From: RGIG4103 sp045644605
GTDB taxonomy: Bacteria; Bacillota; Clostridia; RUG12999
Reading direction: 5' to 3'
Length of the DNA stretch: 32,388 nucleotides
NCBI GenBank assembly: GCA_045644605.1
Contig: JAZRHB010000024.1
Coordinates: 1-32,388 of the forward strand
Shown: positions 14,692 to 21,877 of the stretch, piece after piece
How positions within the stretch are numbered: position 1 is the first letter of the stretch
How the letters are laid out: each line of letters starts with the position of its first letter
The notes under the pieces: generated by a model
Told to the model about the DNA's origin: nothing
Database searches by the model: none
Seen by the model: the letters and a program-made list of their open reading frames with translations, nothing else
Translations under genes and position numbers: made by a program

Positions 14692-14722
14692 ATTATAGAA
14701 TCAGTGAATGATTTAGATGCAA
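14692..14722 (-). promoter_or_regulatory. Weak promoter candidate of the CARF-nuclease operon
   Basis: A perfect -10 TATAAT (14692-14697) has TTGCAT (14717-14722) 19 bp upstream on the minus strand. The spacing is long, so this may be weak, with transcription also entering from the promoter-like site beyond element B. Confidence 0.35.
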
Positions 14723-14728
14723 GTATTT

Positions 14729-14934
14729 AGCTAAATTTTGAACTTCGTTCAAAGCTAAATTATCTCATTTCATTCGATAGCTAAATTACTCCTTTGGAGT
14801 AGCTAAATTAAATTCGCTTTTAAAGCGTGCGAAGCAAATTTAGCTTGCGTTAGCAAATTTAGCTGACCGCAGGTCAATTTAGCTCGCCGTCAGGCGAATT
14901 TAGCTGAATAGATTTAACCTTGTTAAATCTATTC
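14729..14934 (-). repeat. Multi-hairpin element, copy B
   Basis: About 206 bp with the same plan as copy A. Left units are AGCTAAATT at 14729, 14753, 14779 and 14801. Right units are AATTTAGCT at 14837, 14856, 14876 and 14897. Hairpins: TTTGAAC-TTC-GTTCAAA, a weak one at 14762-14778, ACTCC-TTT-GGAGT, centre TTCGC..GCGAA (14813-14833), TGC-GTTA-GCA, GACC-GCA-GGTC and CGCC-GTCA-GGCG. The terminal hairpin is a perfect 13-bp stem with loop CTT (14906-14934). Core units and centre are nearly identical to copy A; hairpin arms differ but stay paired. The orientation is the same as A. It fills most of the 265-bp gap between ylbJ and the CARF nuclease. Confidence 0.88.
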
Positions 14935-14959
14935 TATCATAGTCCTTTCTTAAATTCAA
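14931..14959 (-). promoter_or_regulatory. Promoter-like site abutting multi-hairpin element B
   Basis: On the minus strand TTGAAT (14954-14959), a 17-bp spacer and TAGAAT (14931-14936) end at the element's terminal hairpin, mirroring the arrangement at copy A. It lies in the 3' end of ylbJ. It is weaker than the A promoter; the equal placement is the main support. Confidence 0.4.
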
Positions 14960-16031
14960 TATTTTTTACGGGAACAAGCTGAAGCAGAAGTGCAAAAATT
15001 ACACTTACACATACGAACCACGATATATACGGGAAAGGGGCGTAAGATGCCATGTTGGACGGTGAAAAAACGTTCGTTGCAACGCTTTGCGGAAAAATTT
15101 TTAACAAAAGGTGTGTATAAACGGGCGAAATGAGCGTTGTTCCCACTTTGCCAAGAAAATAATATTTTGCCGAAAGTCCGTTTCTTTTTATTATTCCAAG
15201 CACCTGCAGATGCACCGAAACGCCCGACCACCCTATAATTGCCGACAGAATCATACACCTTATTACAGGATAATTAAAAAACACATTTGACGTTGTTACA
15301 CATCCGCCGACGGGTTCAAAAAATCCGAAAAGAAATGCTTTCAAAACGTTATATTCAATTCCTGTAAGTGAAAAAAGCTGAAGCACTCCAAAACTTTCAA
15401 GGTTACCCGTAAGAATGGAAAAAATAATTACAAATCCGCATACTGTAAAAACCGATTGCGCCCCATTCGACACAGCCTCTGCCATTATCTGCCCGAAATG
15501 TTTTTGTTTTATATGTTTTTCCTTTCTTTTTTTGCAGGATATTTCGCACGGGATTTTTCGCATAATAACCGCCACTGTAAGTACCGACATTATATGTGAT
15601 ATGTATAAAATCCAGCCGAGCTGCGCATTTCCCAGCAGTCCTGCACCTATAGTACCAAGTATAAAAAGCGGACCCGAATTATTGCAATATCCCAGCAGTT
15701 TTTCCGCTTCCGATTTTGTGCATTGTCCACTTTCCGCAAGGTCCGCCGCAGCAGAGGCGCCAACCGGATATCCGCTTAATATCCCAATAACAAACACAAG
15801 AGCGCCGCCTCCTCCAACCCCGAAAAGCGGTTTCATAAGCGGAGCAAGAATTTTCCCAAGTTTTTCTGCCGCACCCATTTCTATAAGCATCCTGCTGCAT
15901 ACAAAAAACGGAAAAAGTGATGGTATTACAGAATTTACACAAGCCGCAATCGCATCCCTTGCCGTAAGCATAGCGCCGGACGGATTTATCAGAACTCCTG
16001 CTGCAAACAAGATAACCGCAAGTATTTCCAT
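14937..16031 (-). CDS. ylbJ: Sporulation integral membrane protein YlbJ
   Basis: A 364-residue membrane protein with nucleoside-recognition-type (Gate) segments, such as SLFPFFVCSRMLIEMG, GVGGGGALVFVIGILSGYPVGASAAADL and LLGYCNNSGPLFILGTIGAGLLG, which are characteristic of YlbJ. In Bacillus it is made under sigma-E in the mother cell and is needed for spore cortex formation. The ATG at 16031 has AGGAG eight to nine bases upstream; an in-frame ATG at 16073 lacks one. It is divergent from yqfC. The last codons hold the promoter-like site for element B. Confidence 0.88.
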   Translation of the reverse strand: MEILAVILFAAGVLINPSGAMLTARDAIAACVNSVIPSLFPFFVCSRMLIEMGAAEKLGKILAPLMKPLFGVGGGGALVFVIGILSGYPVGASAAADLAESGQCTKSEAEKLLGYCNNSGPLFILGTIGAGLLGNAQLGWILYISHIMSVLTVAVIMRKIPCEISCKKRKEKHIKQKHFGQIMAEAVSNGAQSVFTVCGFVIIFSILTGNLESFGVLQLFSLTGIEYNVLKAFLFGFFEPVGGCVTTSNVFFNYPVIRCMILSAIIGWSGVSVHLQVLGIIKRNGLSAKYYFLGKVGTTLISPVYTHLLLKIFPQSVATNVFSPSNMASYAPFPYISWFVCVSVIFALLLQLVPVKNIEFKKGL

Positions 16032-16069
16032 TTTATCATCTCCTGTAGCTATATATACGCACCGCTTTT

Positions 16070-16098
16070 TCATAAAAATTCGTGCGATCGCATAAAAT
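16070..16098 (+). promoter_or_regulatory. Sigma-E-like promoter of yqfC
   Basis: TCATAAA (16070-16076) and CATAAAAT (16091-16098) are 14 bp apart. This fits the sigma-E pattern (kmATATT-14-CATACAhT) in the spacer, the core ATA of the -35 and most of the -10. yqfC and yqfD are sigma-E genes in Bacillus, which supports the call. Confidence 0.5.
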
Positions 16099-16122
16099 TA
16101 TTTGCGGGAGGTGAAGTTTGTT

Positions 16123-16416
16123 TTGCGAAACAAAAAAAGAAATCAGCCGGCTACATCGGCTTATGAAAAGGTTTTTGATGCTTTATCACTTCCAAAGACA
16201 GCCGCCGGGCTTACAACCACAGTAACCGTAACGGGTAACGACAGTATACTTGTTGAAGGATACCGCGGAATTATAAAGTATTCCGACACCCTTGTCCTTC
16301 TTAATGCACCGAAATATATAATAAGGATTACCGGCACAGACCTTGAAATAACGGAAATTGCTTCCGAATATATATCTCTTCGCGGCGTTATTGCGGCTCT
16401 TGAATATACCCATTAG
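16123..16416 (+). CDS. yqfC: Sporulation protein YqfC
   Basis: A protein of 97 residues if it starts at TTG (16123), with GGAGGTGA nine bases upstream; the in-frame GTG at 16111 overlaps that binding site. The fold is a beta-rich YabP/YqfC type: NDSILVEGYRGIIKYSDTLVLLNAPKYIIRITGTDLEITEIASEYISLRG matches the family. The function is not well known; it is a mother-cell sporulation protein. It is followed 13 bp later by yqfD, the usual partner. Confidence 0.88.
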   Translation: MRNKKRNQPATSAYEKVFDALSLPKTAAGLTTTVTVTGNDSILVEGYRGIIKYSDTLVLLNAPKYIIRITGTDLEITEIASEYISLRGVIAALEYTH

Positions 16417-16429
16417 GAAGGAGAGTTAA

Positions 16430-17635
16430 ATGGCTATTCTGAATATACTGAATTTTACCCGCGGGTATGTTAATGTTAAAGTCACGGGCGGGCATCTTGA
16501 ACGGTTTATAAATATATGCACCTGCGAAAATATAAATATATGGAATGTAAAGGCGCGCGGGAGCGATACTCTTACTGCCTGTGTGAGCGTTAAAGGATTT
16601 TTTCTGCTTAAAAACATATGCCGTAAAACCGGCACGAAAATACATATACTTTCAAAAAAAGGAATGCCTTTTTTATCACTTCGCCTACGGAAAAGAATTG
16701 GGTTACTGCTTGGATTTGCAATATTTCTTATTGCATCATTCTGGCTTTTTTCTCACATATGGTATATTGATGTTGATACCTCCACCACCATCCCACGCGA
16801 AGAGCTTATTCATCAGCTTGAGCTTTCCGGTATTTACAAAGGTACGCCTCTTCGGGATATTGACCCGAATAAAGTGCAGGCGCATATGCTTAGTTTAAAC
16901 TCCCGCCTTGCATGGGCGTGGCCGCACGTACGCGGCAACAGTCTGTATCTTGAAGTTCGCGAAAAGGTGGCAGTGCCCGAAATTTTGCCGACAAATCCGT
17001 GCAACATAGTGGCAAGCCACAGCGGACTTATAACATCCATGCTTGTTAAAGAGGGACGGCACGTTGTTACGGAAAATATGTATGTTTCTGAAGGGCAGCT
17101 TCTTGTTGGAGGTATTATGGACAGTGTTGCAATGGGTGTACGCTATGTGCACGCCGATGCAGAAATATGGGCAACCACCGAAGAAAGCCTTACCGAAACC
17201 TTTTCACTTATGGCAAACGAAACAAAACAAACCGGCAACAAATCGGTAAGATATACCCTTAAATTCGGTAGTTTCCCTGTTTCAACTCCCCTTATAGGCA
17301 AAAGCTTTTCCGCTTATGAAACCATCGATTCCGAAAAAGTGTTCCATATCGGAAGTGTGTATTTCCCGATATCACTCATAAAAACCGAGTATATGGAAAC
17401 CATAACCGAAACGGCAATATATCCCGAAACAAAGGTTACCGAAGAGGCACAGCAATATTTGGAAAACCTCTTGCAAAATTCACTTAAAAATGGTATGATA
17501 TTGGAAAAGAGATTTGATATAGAAAAACCTGATGATAAAACCATGCGGCTTACGCTTTATGCCGTCTGCAGTAGGCAGATTGGAGTAACGCAGCCTATTG
17601 AGGAGGAAACGAAAATTGGCGGAGAAACTGATTGA
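16430..17635 (+). CDS. yqfD: Sporulation protein YqfD
   Basis: A 401-residue protein. Its N-terminal 85 residues resemble an RNA-binding-like alpha/beta part (GYVNVKVTGGHLERFINICTCENINIWNV). One membrane helix follows (GLLLGFAIFLIASFWLFSHIWYI, about 91-113), then a POTRA-like region (IPREELIHQLELSGIYKGTPLRDIDPNKV) and a beta-rich exterior domain. That layout is typical of YqfD, required for sporulation in Bacillus. The start ATG has GGAGAG upstream. The 3' end overlaps phoH by 20 bases. Confidence 0.92.
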   Translation: MAILNILNFTRGYVNVKVTGGHLERFINICTCENINIWNVKARGSDTLTACVSVKGFFLLKNICRKTGTKIHILSKKGMPFLSLRLRKRIGLLLGFAIFLIASFWLFSHIWYIDVDTSTTIPREELIHQLELSGIYKGTPLRDIDPNKVQAHMLSLNSRLAWAWPHVRGNSLYLEVREKVAVPEILPTNPCNIVASHSGLITSMLVKEGRHVVTENMYVSEGQLLVGGIMDSVAMGVRYVHADAEIWATTEESLTETFSLMANETKQTGNKSVRYTLKFGSFPVSTPLIGKSFSAYETIDSEKVFHIGSVYFPISLIKTEYMETITETAIYPETKVTEEAQQYLENLLQNSLKNGMILEKRFDIEKPDDKTMRLTLYAVCSRQIGVTQPIEEETKIGGETD

Positions 17636-18617
17636 AACCGGAAGCATTGGTGAAATAATAGGACTTTTTGGCGGATACGACGAAAATATCAAAATAATTG
17701 AAAAAGAGCTTTCCGTCCGTATTATAAACCGCGAAACCGTTCTTAAAATCGAGGGCGAGGAAAAGAATTGCGAAACTGCCGAAAAGGTTATCGGCATACT
17801 GCTTTCCCTTATTCGCAAGGGCGAAACCTTAAACGAGCAGAACATCCGCTATGTTCTTTCCATGGCGGAAAATGGTCAGGAACAGCAGGTTGCAAATATG
17901 AGTGAGGACACTATTTGTATAAGCGCTAAAGGAAAGCCCGTAAAACCGAAAACAATCGGTCAGGAAAAATATATTAAAGCAATTGCAAATAATACAATCA
18001 CTCTCGGCATCGGTCCTGCCGGAACGGGTAAAACCTATCTTGCCGTGGCAATGGCGGTAAAAGCATTCCGCAACAAAGAGGTCAGCCGTATTATCCTTAC
18101 CCGTCCTGCAGTTGAAGCAGGCGAAAAGCTCGGGTTCTTGCCGGGCGATTTGCAGACTAAAATTGACCCGTATCTCCGTCCCCTTTATGACGGACTTTAC
18201 GATACAATGGGCTATGAAAACTATCTGCGCAACGTAGAGCGCGGAGCTATTGAAATTGCACCGCTTGCGTATATGCGCGGGCGTACACTCGACGATGCGT
18301 TTATCATTCTTGACGAAGCGCAGAACACCACTCCTCAGCAGATGAAAATGTTTTTAACACGTATCGGGTTCGGGTCAAAAGCAATTGTAACCGGTGATAT
18401 TACGCAGATTGACCTGCCGGGACGTCAGACCTCCGGTCTTAAAGAAGCAATTAAAATATTAAAGGATATTGAAGGAATTGCAATCTGCAATTTCTCCGAA
18501 AAAGACGTTGTGCGTCATCCTCTTGTGCAGAAAATCATTAAAGCTTATGAAAAATATGAGTTTCGTAAAGACGTGGCGAAAAACGAATCCAAAAAAAGAT
18601 ATATTTTTAAAAAATAG
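17616..18617 (+). CDS. phoH: PhoH-like ATPase
   Basis: A P-loop ATPase of the PhoH/YbeZ family, probably acting on RNA with YbeY. Residues about 1-80 are a KH-like region. The ATPase shows ITLGIGPAGTGKTYLAVAMAV (Walker A), LTRPAVEAGEKLGFLPGDLQTKIDPYLRP, FIILDEAQNTTPQQMKMFLTRIG (Walker B) and IVTGDITQIDLPG. The start is TTG at 17616, with AGGAGG ten bases before it, because the reading frame opens inside that binding site. It is 9 bp upstream of ybeY, the conserved pair. Confidence 0.95.
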   Translation: MAEKLIETGSIGEIIGLFGGYDENIKIIEKELSVRIINRETVLKIEGEEKNCETAEKVIGILLSLIRKGETLNEQNIRYVLSMAENGQEQQVANMSEDTICISAKGKPVKPKTIGQEKYIKAIANNTITLGIGPAGTGKTYLAVAMAVKAFRNKEVSRIILTRPAVEAGEKLGFLPGDLQTKIDPYLRPLYDGLYDTMGYENYLRNVERGAIEIAPLAYMRGRTLDDAFIILDEAQNTTPQQMKMFLTRIGFGSKAIVTGDITQIDLPGRQTSGLKEAIKILKDIEGIAICNFSEKDVVRHPLVQKIIKAYEKYEFRKDVAKNESKKRYIFKK

Positions 18618-18626
18618 GAGACATCT

Positions 18627-19091
18627 ATGGTTGATTTGATTATTGATTATACCGAGGCTACCGAAAACAAGGATACCGAAGAAATAATAAGAAAAGCCGT
18701 TGAAAACACTCTTATCCATCACGGTCTTGATTTTGATGTTGAAGTTTCGGTTACAATTACAAATAACGACGAAATTCGCAGTATTAATAACGAGTTCCGT
18801 AACATCGACGCGCCGACAGACGTGCTTTCGTTCCCGATGTATGAGTTTGAGAAGCCTGCCGTTTTTGACGAAAAGGCTCTTGCACTTGAACCGGTCAATG
18901 TTATTTTAGGCGATATTGTTGTGTCGGTTGACAAAATCACCGAGCAGGCGGAAGAATACGGTCATTCGTTTGAAACGGAGCTTTCGTATCTTGTGATACA
19001 TTCAACTCTTCATCTTCTGGGATATGACCATATGGAAGAATCGGACAAACGTCTGATGCGACAGCAGGAAGAAATAATACGAAAAATGTAA
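18627..19091 (+). CDS. ybeY: Endoribonuclease YbeY (16S rRNA 3' maturation)
   Basis: A 154-residue zinc-dependent RNase needed for 16S rRNA 3'-end maturation and ribosome quality control. The metal motif is LVIHSTLHLLGYDH, in the family form HGxLHxxGYDH with Ser in place of Gly. NNEFRNIDAPTDVLSFPM and VILGDIVVSVDKITEQAEEYGHSFETEL are also conserved. It follows phoH in one operon; the dgkA/era genes usually next are absent, replaced by a fumarase subunit. Confidence 0.95.
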   Translation: MVDLIIDYTEATENKDTEEIIRKAVENTLIHHGLDFDVEVSVTITNNDEIRSINNEFRNIDAPTDVLSFPMYEFEKPAVFDEKALALEPVNVILGDIVVSVDKITEQAEEYGHSFETELSYLVIHSTLHLLGYDHMEESDKRLMRQQEEIIRKM

Positions 19092-19103
19092 GGATGAAAC
19101 GCT

Positions 19104-19946
19104 TTGAGAGAAATTTCTGTAAATGAAATAACGTATGCAGTAAAAAAACTTTGTATATCTGCAAACTGCAATTTAAATAGTGATATATTTTGTGCTATAG
19201 AAAAGGCACAAAAAGAAGAAACTGCCGATACAGCAAAATCCGTACTGTCAATTCTTAAAGAAAATGCGGATGTTGCAAAGGAAAAACAAGTGCCCATATG
19301 TCAGGATACCGGTATGGTTATTGTATTTGCAAAGGTTGGTCAGGACGTACATATTACAGGCGGAAATATTACCGATGCAATAAACGAAGGTGTGCGGCAG
19401 GGATATACGGAAGGATATCTTCGTAAATCCGTTGTGAGCGACCCACTTGAGCGAAAAAACACAGGTGATAATACACCTGCAGTAATATATTACGATATTG
19501 TGCCCGGAGATAAAATAATCATTTCCGTTATGCCGAAAGGGTTCGGGAGTGAAAATATGGGTGCGGTTAAAATGCTGAAACCCTCCGATGGTGTTGACGG
19601 CGTTATGGATTTTGTGCTTGATACCGTTAAAAAAGCAGGGCCTAACCCATGTCCTCCGATTGTAATAGGCATAGGTATCGGCGGCACAATGGATAAGGCG
19701 GCACTTCTTTCGAAAGAAGCACTTTTTCGTCCGGTTGATTCGGCAAACGAAAACCCGTATTATGCTGAACTTGAAAATACTTTACTTGAAAAAATAAACG
19801 AGCTTGATATAGGTCCGCAGGGGTTTGGCGGAAAAACCACCGCACTTGGTGTAAATATTGAAACCTACCCCACCCATATTGCCGGACTTCCGGTGGCAAT
19901 AACTATCAGTTGCCACGTTACGAGACACGCAGAAACAGAAATATAA
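19104..19946 (+). CDS. Class I fumarate hydratase, alpha subunit
   Basis: A 280-residue iron-sulfur subunit of two-part fumarase (or L-tartrate dehydratase). Three cluster cysteines are seen in VPICQDTGMV, GPNPCPPIVIG and ITISCHVTRHAE. FGSENMGAVKML and the GIGIGGTMDKAALLSKEALFRP block fit the family. The start is TTG at 19104 with AAGGAT upstream. It ends before a strong terminator; the beta subunit that usually follows is missing here and must be elsewhere. It lies 12 bp after ybeY and is probably cotranscribed. Confidence 0.93.
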   Translation: MREISVNEITYAVKKLCISANCNLNSDIFCAIEKAQKEETADTAKSVLSILKENADVAKEKQVPICQDTGMVIVFAKVGQDVHITGGNITDAINEGVRQGYTEGYLRKSVVSDPLERKNTGDNTPAVIYYDIVPGDKIIISVMPKGFGSENMGAVKMLKPSDGVDGVMDFVLDTVKKAGPNPCPPIVIGIGIGGTMDKAALLSKEALFRPVDSANENPYYAELENTLLEKINELDIGPQGFGGKTTALGVNIETYPTHIAGLPVAITISCHVTRHAETEI

Positions 19947-19948
19947 GT

Positions 19949-19976
19949 AAAGGCTGAACTATCGTTCAGCCTTTTT
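19949..19976. terminator. Bidirectional terminator between the fumarase and flavodiiron genes
   Basis: AAAGGCTGAAC (19949-19959) pairs with GTTCAGCCTTT (19964-19974) around TATC, followed by TT and preceded by A residues. The two genes converge on it. Confidence 0.88.
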
Positions 19977-19977
19977 A

Positions 19978-21129
19978 TCATTTACATAATTCTTTTGCTA
20001 AATTTTTTATTTCTTCAATGTTTTCGTCACGAAGTGCTGATTTTATATGCACTCCTGCTTCCGTATAGGTTATATTTTTTGATTTTTCGAGCATTCCCTT
20101 TATGGTTTTTTCCGCCATAAGCGCCCACGAACCGTTTTCTATAATGCCCACAGTTCTGTTTTGGAAATTACGTTCTGTAAGGTGGTTTATAAATTCGTGC
20201 ATAAACGGGAAAATTCCGCCGTTATATGTTGTTGTGGCAAGAACAATTCTGTCATATCGGAACGCATCTTCCACAGCTTCCGCCCAGTCTTCACGCGCAA
20301 GGTCGCAAACGGAAACTTTTTCGCCAAGGTTTTCAATTTCGGATTTAAGCATCAACGCCGCCTGCTTTGTATTTCCGTAAACCGATGTATATGCAATAAA
20401 CACGCCTTTTGTTTCCGCTTCATATGATGACCAGGTATTATACAGATTTATATAATGTGAAAGGTTGTCCGAAAGCACCGGTCCGTGAAGCGGGCAAATT
20501 CTTTCGATTTCAAGCCCTGCCGCCTTCTTAAGAAGCGCCTGCACCTGCGCACCGTATTTTCCTACAATGCCGATGTAGTATCTTCTTGCTTCGCAGTCCC
20601 ATTCTTCTTCGGCATCTTTTGCGCCGAATTTACCGAAAGCATCTGCTGAAAAGAGCGTTTTTGATGATTTTTCGTAGCTGAGCATTACCTCCGGCCAGTG
20701 TACCATAGGCGCTGTTACAAATGTAAGCTCACTTTTGCCAAGAGAAAGTGTATCTCCCTCACCCACAACGATTTGTCTGTCGGCATAATCTGTGCCGAAA
20801 AACTGCTGCATCATTGTAAAAGCTTTTGCTGTTGCCACAATTACAGCCGATTTATATTTTTCCATAAATTTATCAATGTTTGCGGAATGGTCAGGTTCCA
20901 TATGATGTACAATAAGAAAATCAGGCTCTTTTCCTTGCAGTGTGTTTTCAATGTTGGAAAGCCACTCGTCACCGAAGTTTTTATCCACCGTATCACAAAC
21001 GGCAATTTTTTCGTCATTTATTATATAAGAATTATATGACATTCCGTTTGGAACAACATACTGTCCTTCAAACAGGTCAATTTCCCTGTCATTTACTCCG
21101 ATATAAACTATTTTGTCTGTTATTTTCAT
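19978..21129 (-). CDS. FprA-type flavodiiron protein
   Basis: A 383-residue flavodiiron enzyme that reduces oxygen or nitric oxide in anaerobes. The N-terminal beta-lactamase-like domain has HHMEPDHSANID, APMVHWPEVMLSYE and SADAFG, plus CPLHGPVLSDNL, all diiron ligands. A flavodoxin domain begins at VFIAYTSVYGNTKQAA and ends in the last third. The start is ATG at 21129, with GGGGTG upstream; earlier in-frame codons would pass into the promoter region. It is transcribed alone. No rubredoxin gene is adjacent. Confidence 0.94.
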   Translation of the reverse strand: MKITDKIVYIGVNDREIDLFEGQYVVPNGMSYNSYIINDEKIAVCDTVDKNFGDEWLSNIENTLQGKEPDFLIVHHMEPDHSANIDKFMEKYKSAVIVATAKAFTMMQQFFGTDYADRQIVVGEGDTLSLGKSELTFVTAPMVHWPEVMLSYEKSSKTLFSADAFGKFGAKDAEEEWDCEARRYYIGIVGKYGAQVQALLKKAAGLEIERICPLHGPVLSDNLSHYINLYNTWSSYEAETKGVFIAYTSVYGNTKQAALMLKSEIENLGEKVSVCDLAREDWAEAVEDAFRYDRIVLATTTYNGGIFPFMHEFINHLTERNFQNRTVGIIENGSWALMAEKTIKGMLEKSKNITYTEAGVHIKSALRDENIEEIKNLAKELCK

Positions 21130-21160
21130 AAAAACACCCCAAGTTTGAAATATATGATTT

Positions 21161-21189
21161 AGTATATCACATTTTTCCAAACTTATCAA
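21161..21189 (-). promoter_or_regulatory. Promoter of the flavodiiron protein gene
   Basis: TTGATA (21184-21189) and TATACT (21161-21166) on the minus strand with a 17-bp spacer. The -35 lies inside the last codons of thiT. Confidence 0.6.
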
Positions 21190-21712
21190 TATGTTTTACA
21201 AGAAGAATTGCGGCTATCGTCGTTATTACAATTTCTATGGACATATACGACCCGTTGTAGATAAGTGAATACATTGCCGCCGACTGTCCTTCCGGTGCAT
21301 ATACACTCCAAATGAGTATTCCGGACATAAAATGACATATAAATCTTATAAATGTAACTACAGCAGATGCCACACCTGCACCTATGTACATATTTTTGAA
21401 TTTTCGTTTTATGCTGCCCGCAAAACCGAGTACCGTAAATGCTATAACATAATCAAGCAGTATTACTGCCATATATGATACAAAGTTTTCCGCCGGCGGT
21501 GCAATTCCTCCAAGCATCATTTGTATAAGTGAATATACAAACGCTGTTATCAGCGAATATCTTAAATTCGCAGTAAATGAAAATATTATTATAGGTGCCA
21601 TTGACATGGCTGTTACCGTACCGCCCTGAGGCATACGGAGAAGTGCTATCATTGACAGTACGGTTGCAAGTGCAACCATTAAAGCTCCTGTTGTAATTTT
21701 CTTTGTATTCAT
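21167..21712 (-). CDS. thiT: ThiT, thiamine-binding S component of an ECF transporter
   Basis: A 181-residue membrane protein with about six helices. LRMPQGGTVTAMSMAPIIIFSF and the later RFICHFMSGILIWS, YNGSYMSIEIV match the thiamine site of ThiT. With shared ECF energy-coupling units it imports thiamine. The ATG at 21712 has GGAGGACAATT upstream. A TPP riboswitch and a terminator precede it, so it is shut off when thiamine pyrophosphate is high. The ECF ATPases are not in the window. Confidence 0.93.
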   Translation of the reverse strand: MNTKKITTGALMVALATVLSMIALLRMPQGGTVTAMSMAPIIIFSFTANLRYSLITAFVYSLIQMMLGGIAPPAENFVSYMAVILLDYVIAFTVLGFAGSIKRKFKNMYIGAGVASAVVTFIRFICHFMSGILIWSVYAPEGQSAAMYSLIYNGSYMSIEIVITTIAAILLVKHIDKFGKM

Positions 21713-21731
21713 AATTGTCCTCCTAAAAAAA

Positions 21732-21755
21732 ATTGCAGGCAAAACTGCCTGCAAT
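21732..21755 (-). terminator. Riboswitch expression-platform terminator
   Basis: ATTGCAGGCA (21732-21741) pairs with TGCCTGCAAT (21746-21755) around a 4-nt loop, followed on the minus strand by eight U. It is the intrinsic terminator controlled by the TPP riboswitch upstream of thiT. Confidence 0.85.
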
Positions 21756-21764
21756 AAAAATACA

Positions 21765-21856
21765 TCAACACTTCCTACGCCGGCATTATCCGTATCAGGT
21801 TTAAAGGGTTAGACCAACGGTCCTCTCAGCCTGCTTTTGGCAAGCACCCCTGATAA
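21765..21856 (-). ncRNA. TPP riboswitch (THI box)
   Basis: On the minus strand the conserved THI-box order is visible: TCAGGGGTGC, then GGCTGAGAGGACC, AACCC, AACCTGATACGGATAATGCC and GCGTAGGAAGTG. It is a typical thiamine-pyrophosphate riboswitch. It stands between the pnp stop and thiT, followed by a terminator hairpin, so binding of TPP should favour termination. The pnp stop is about 20 bp upstream; I see no strong promoter there. Confidence 0.95.
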
Positions 21857-21877
21857 TATATTAAATTTTTAGTGTTA

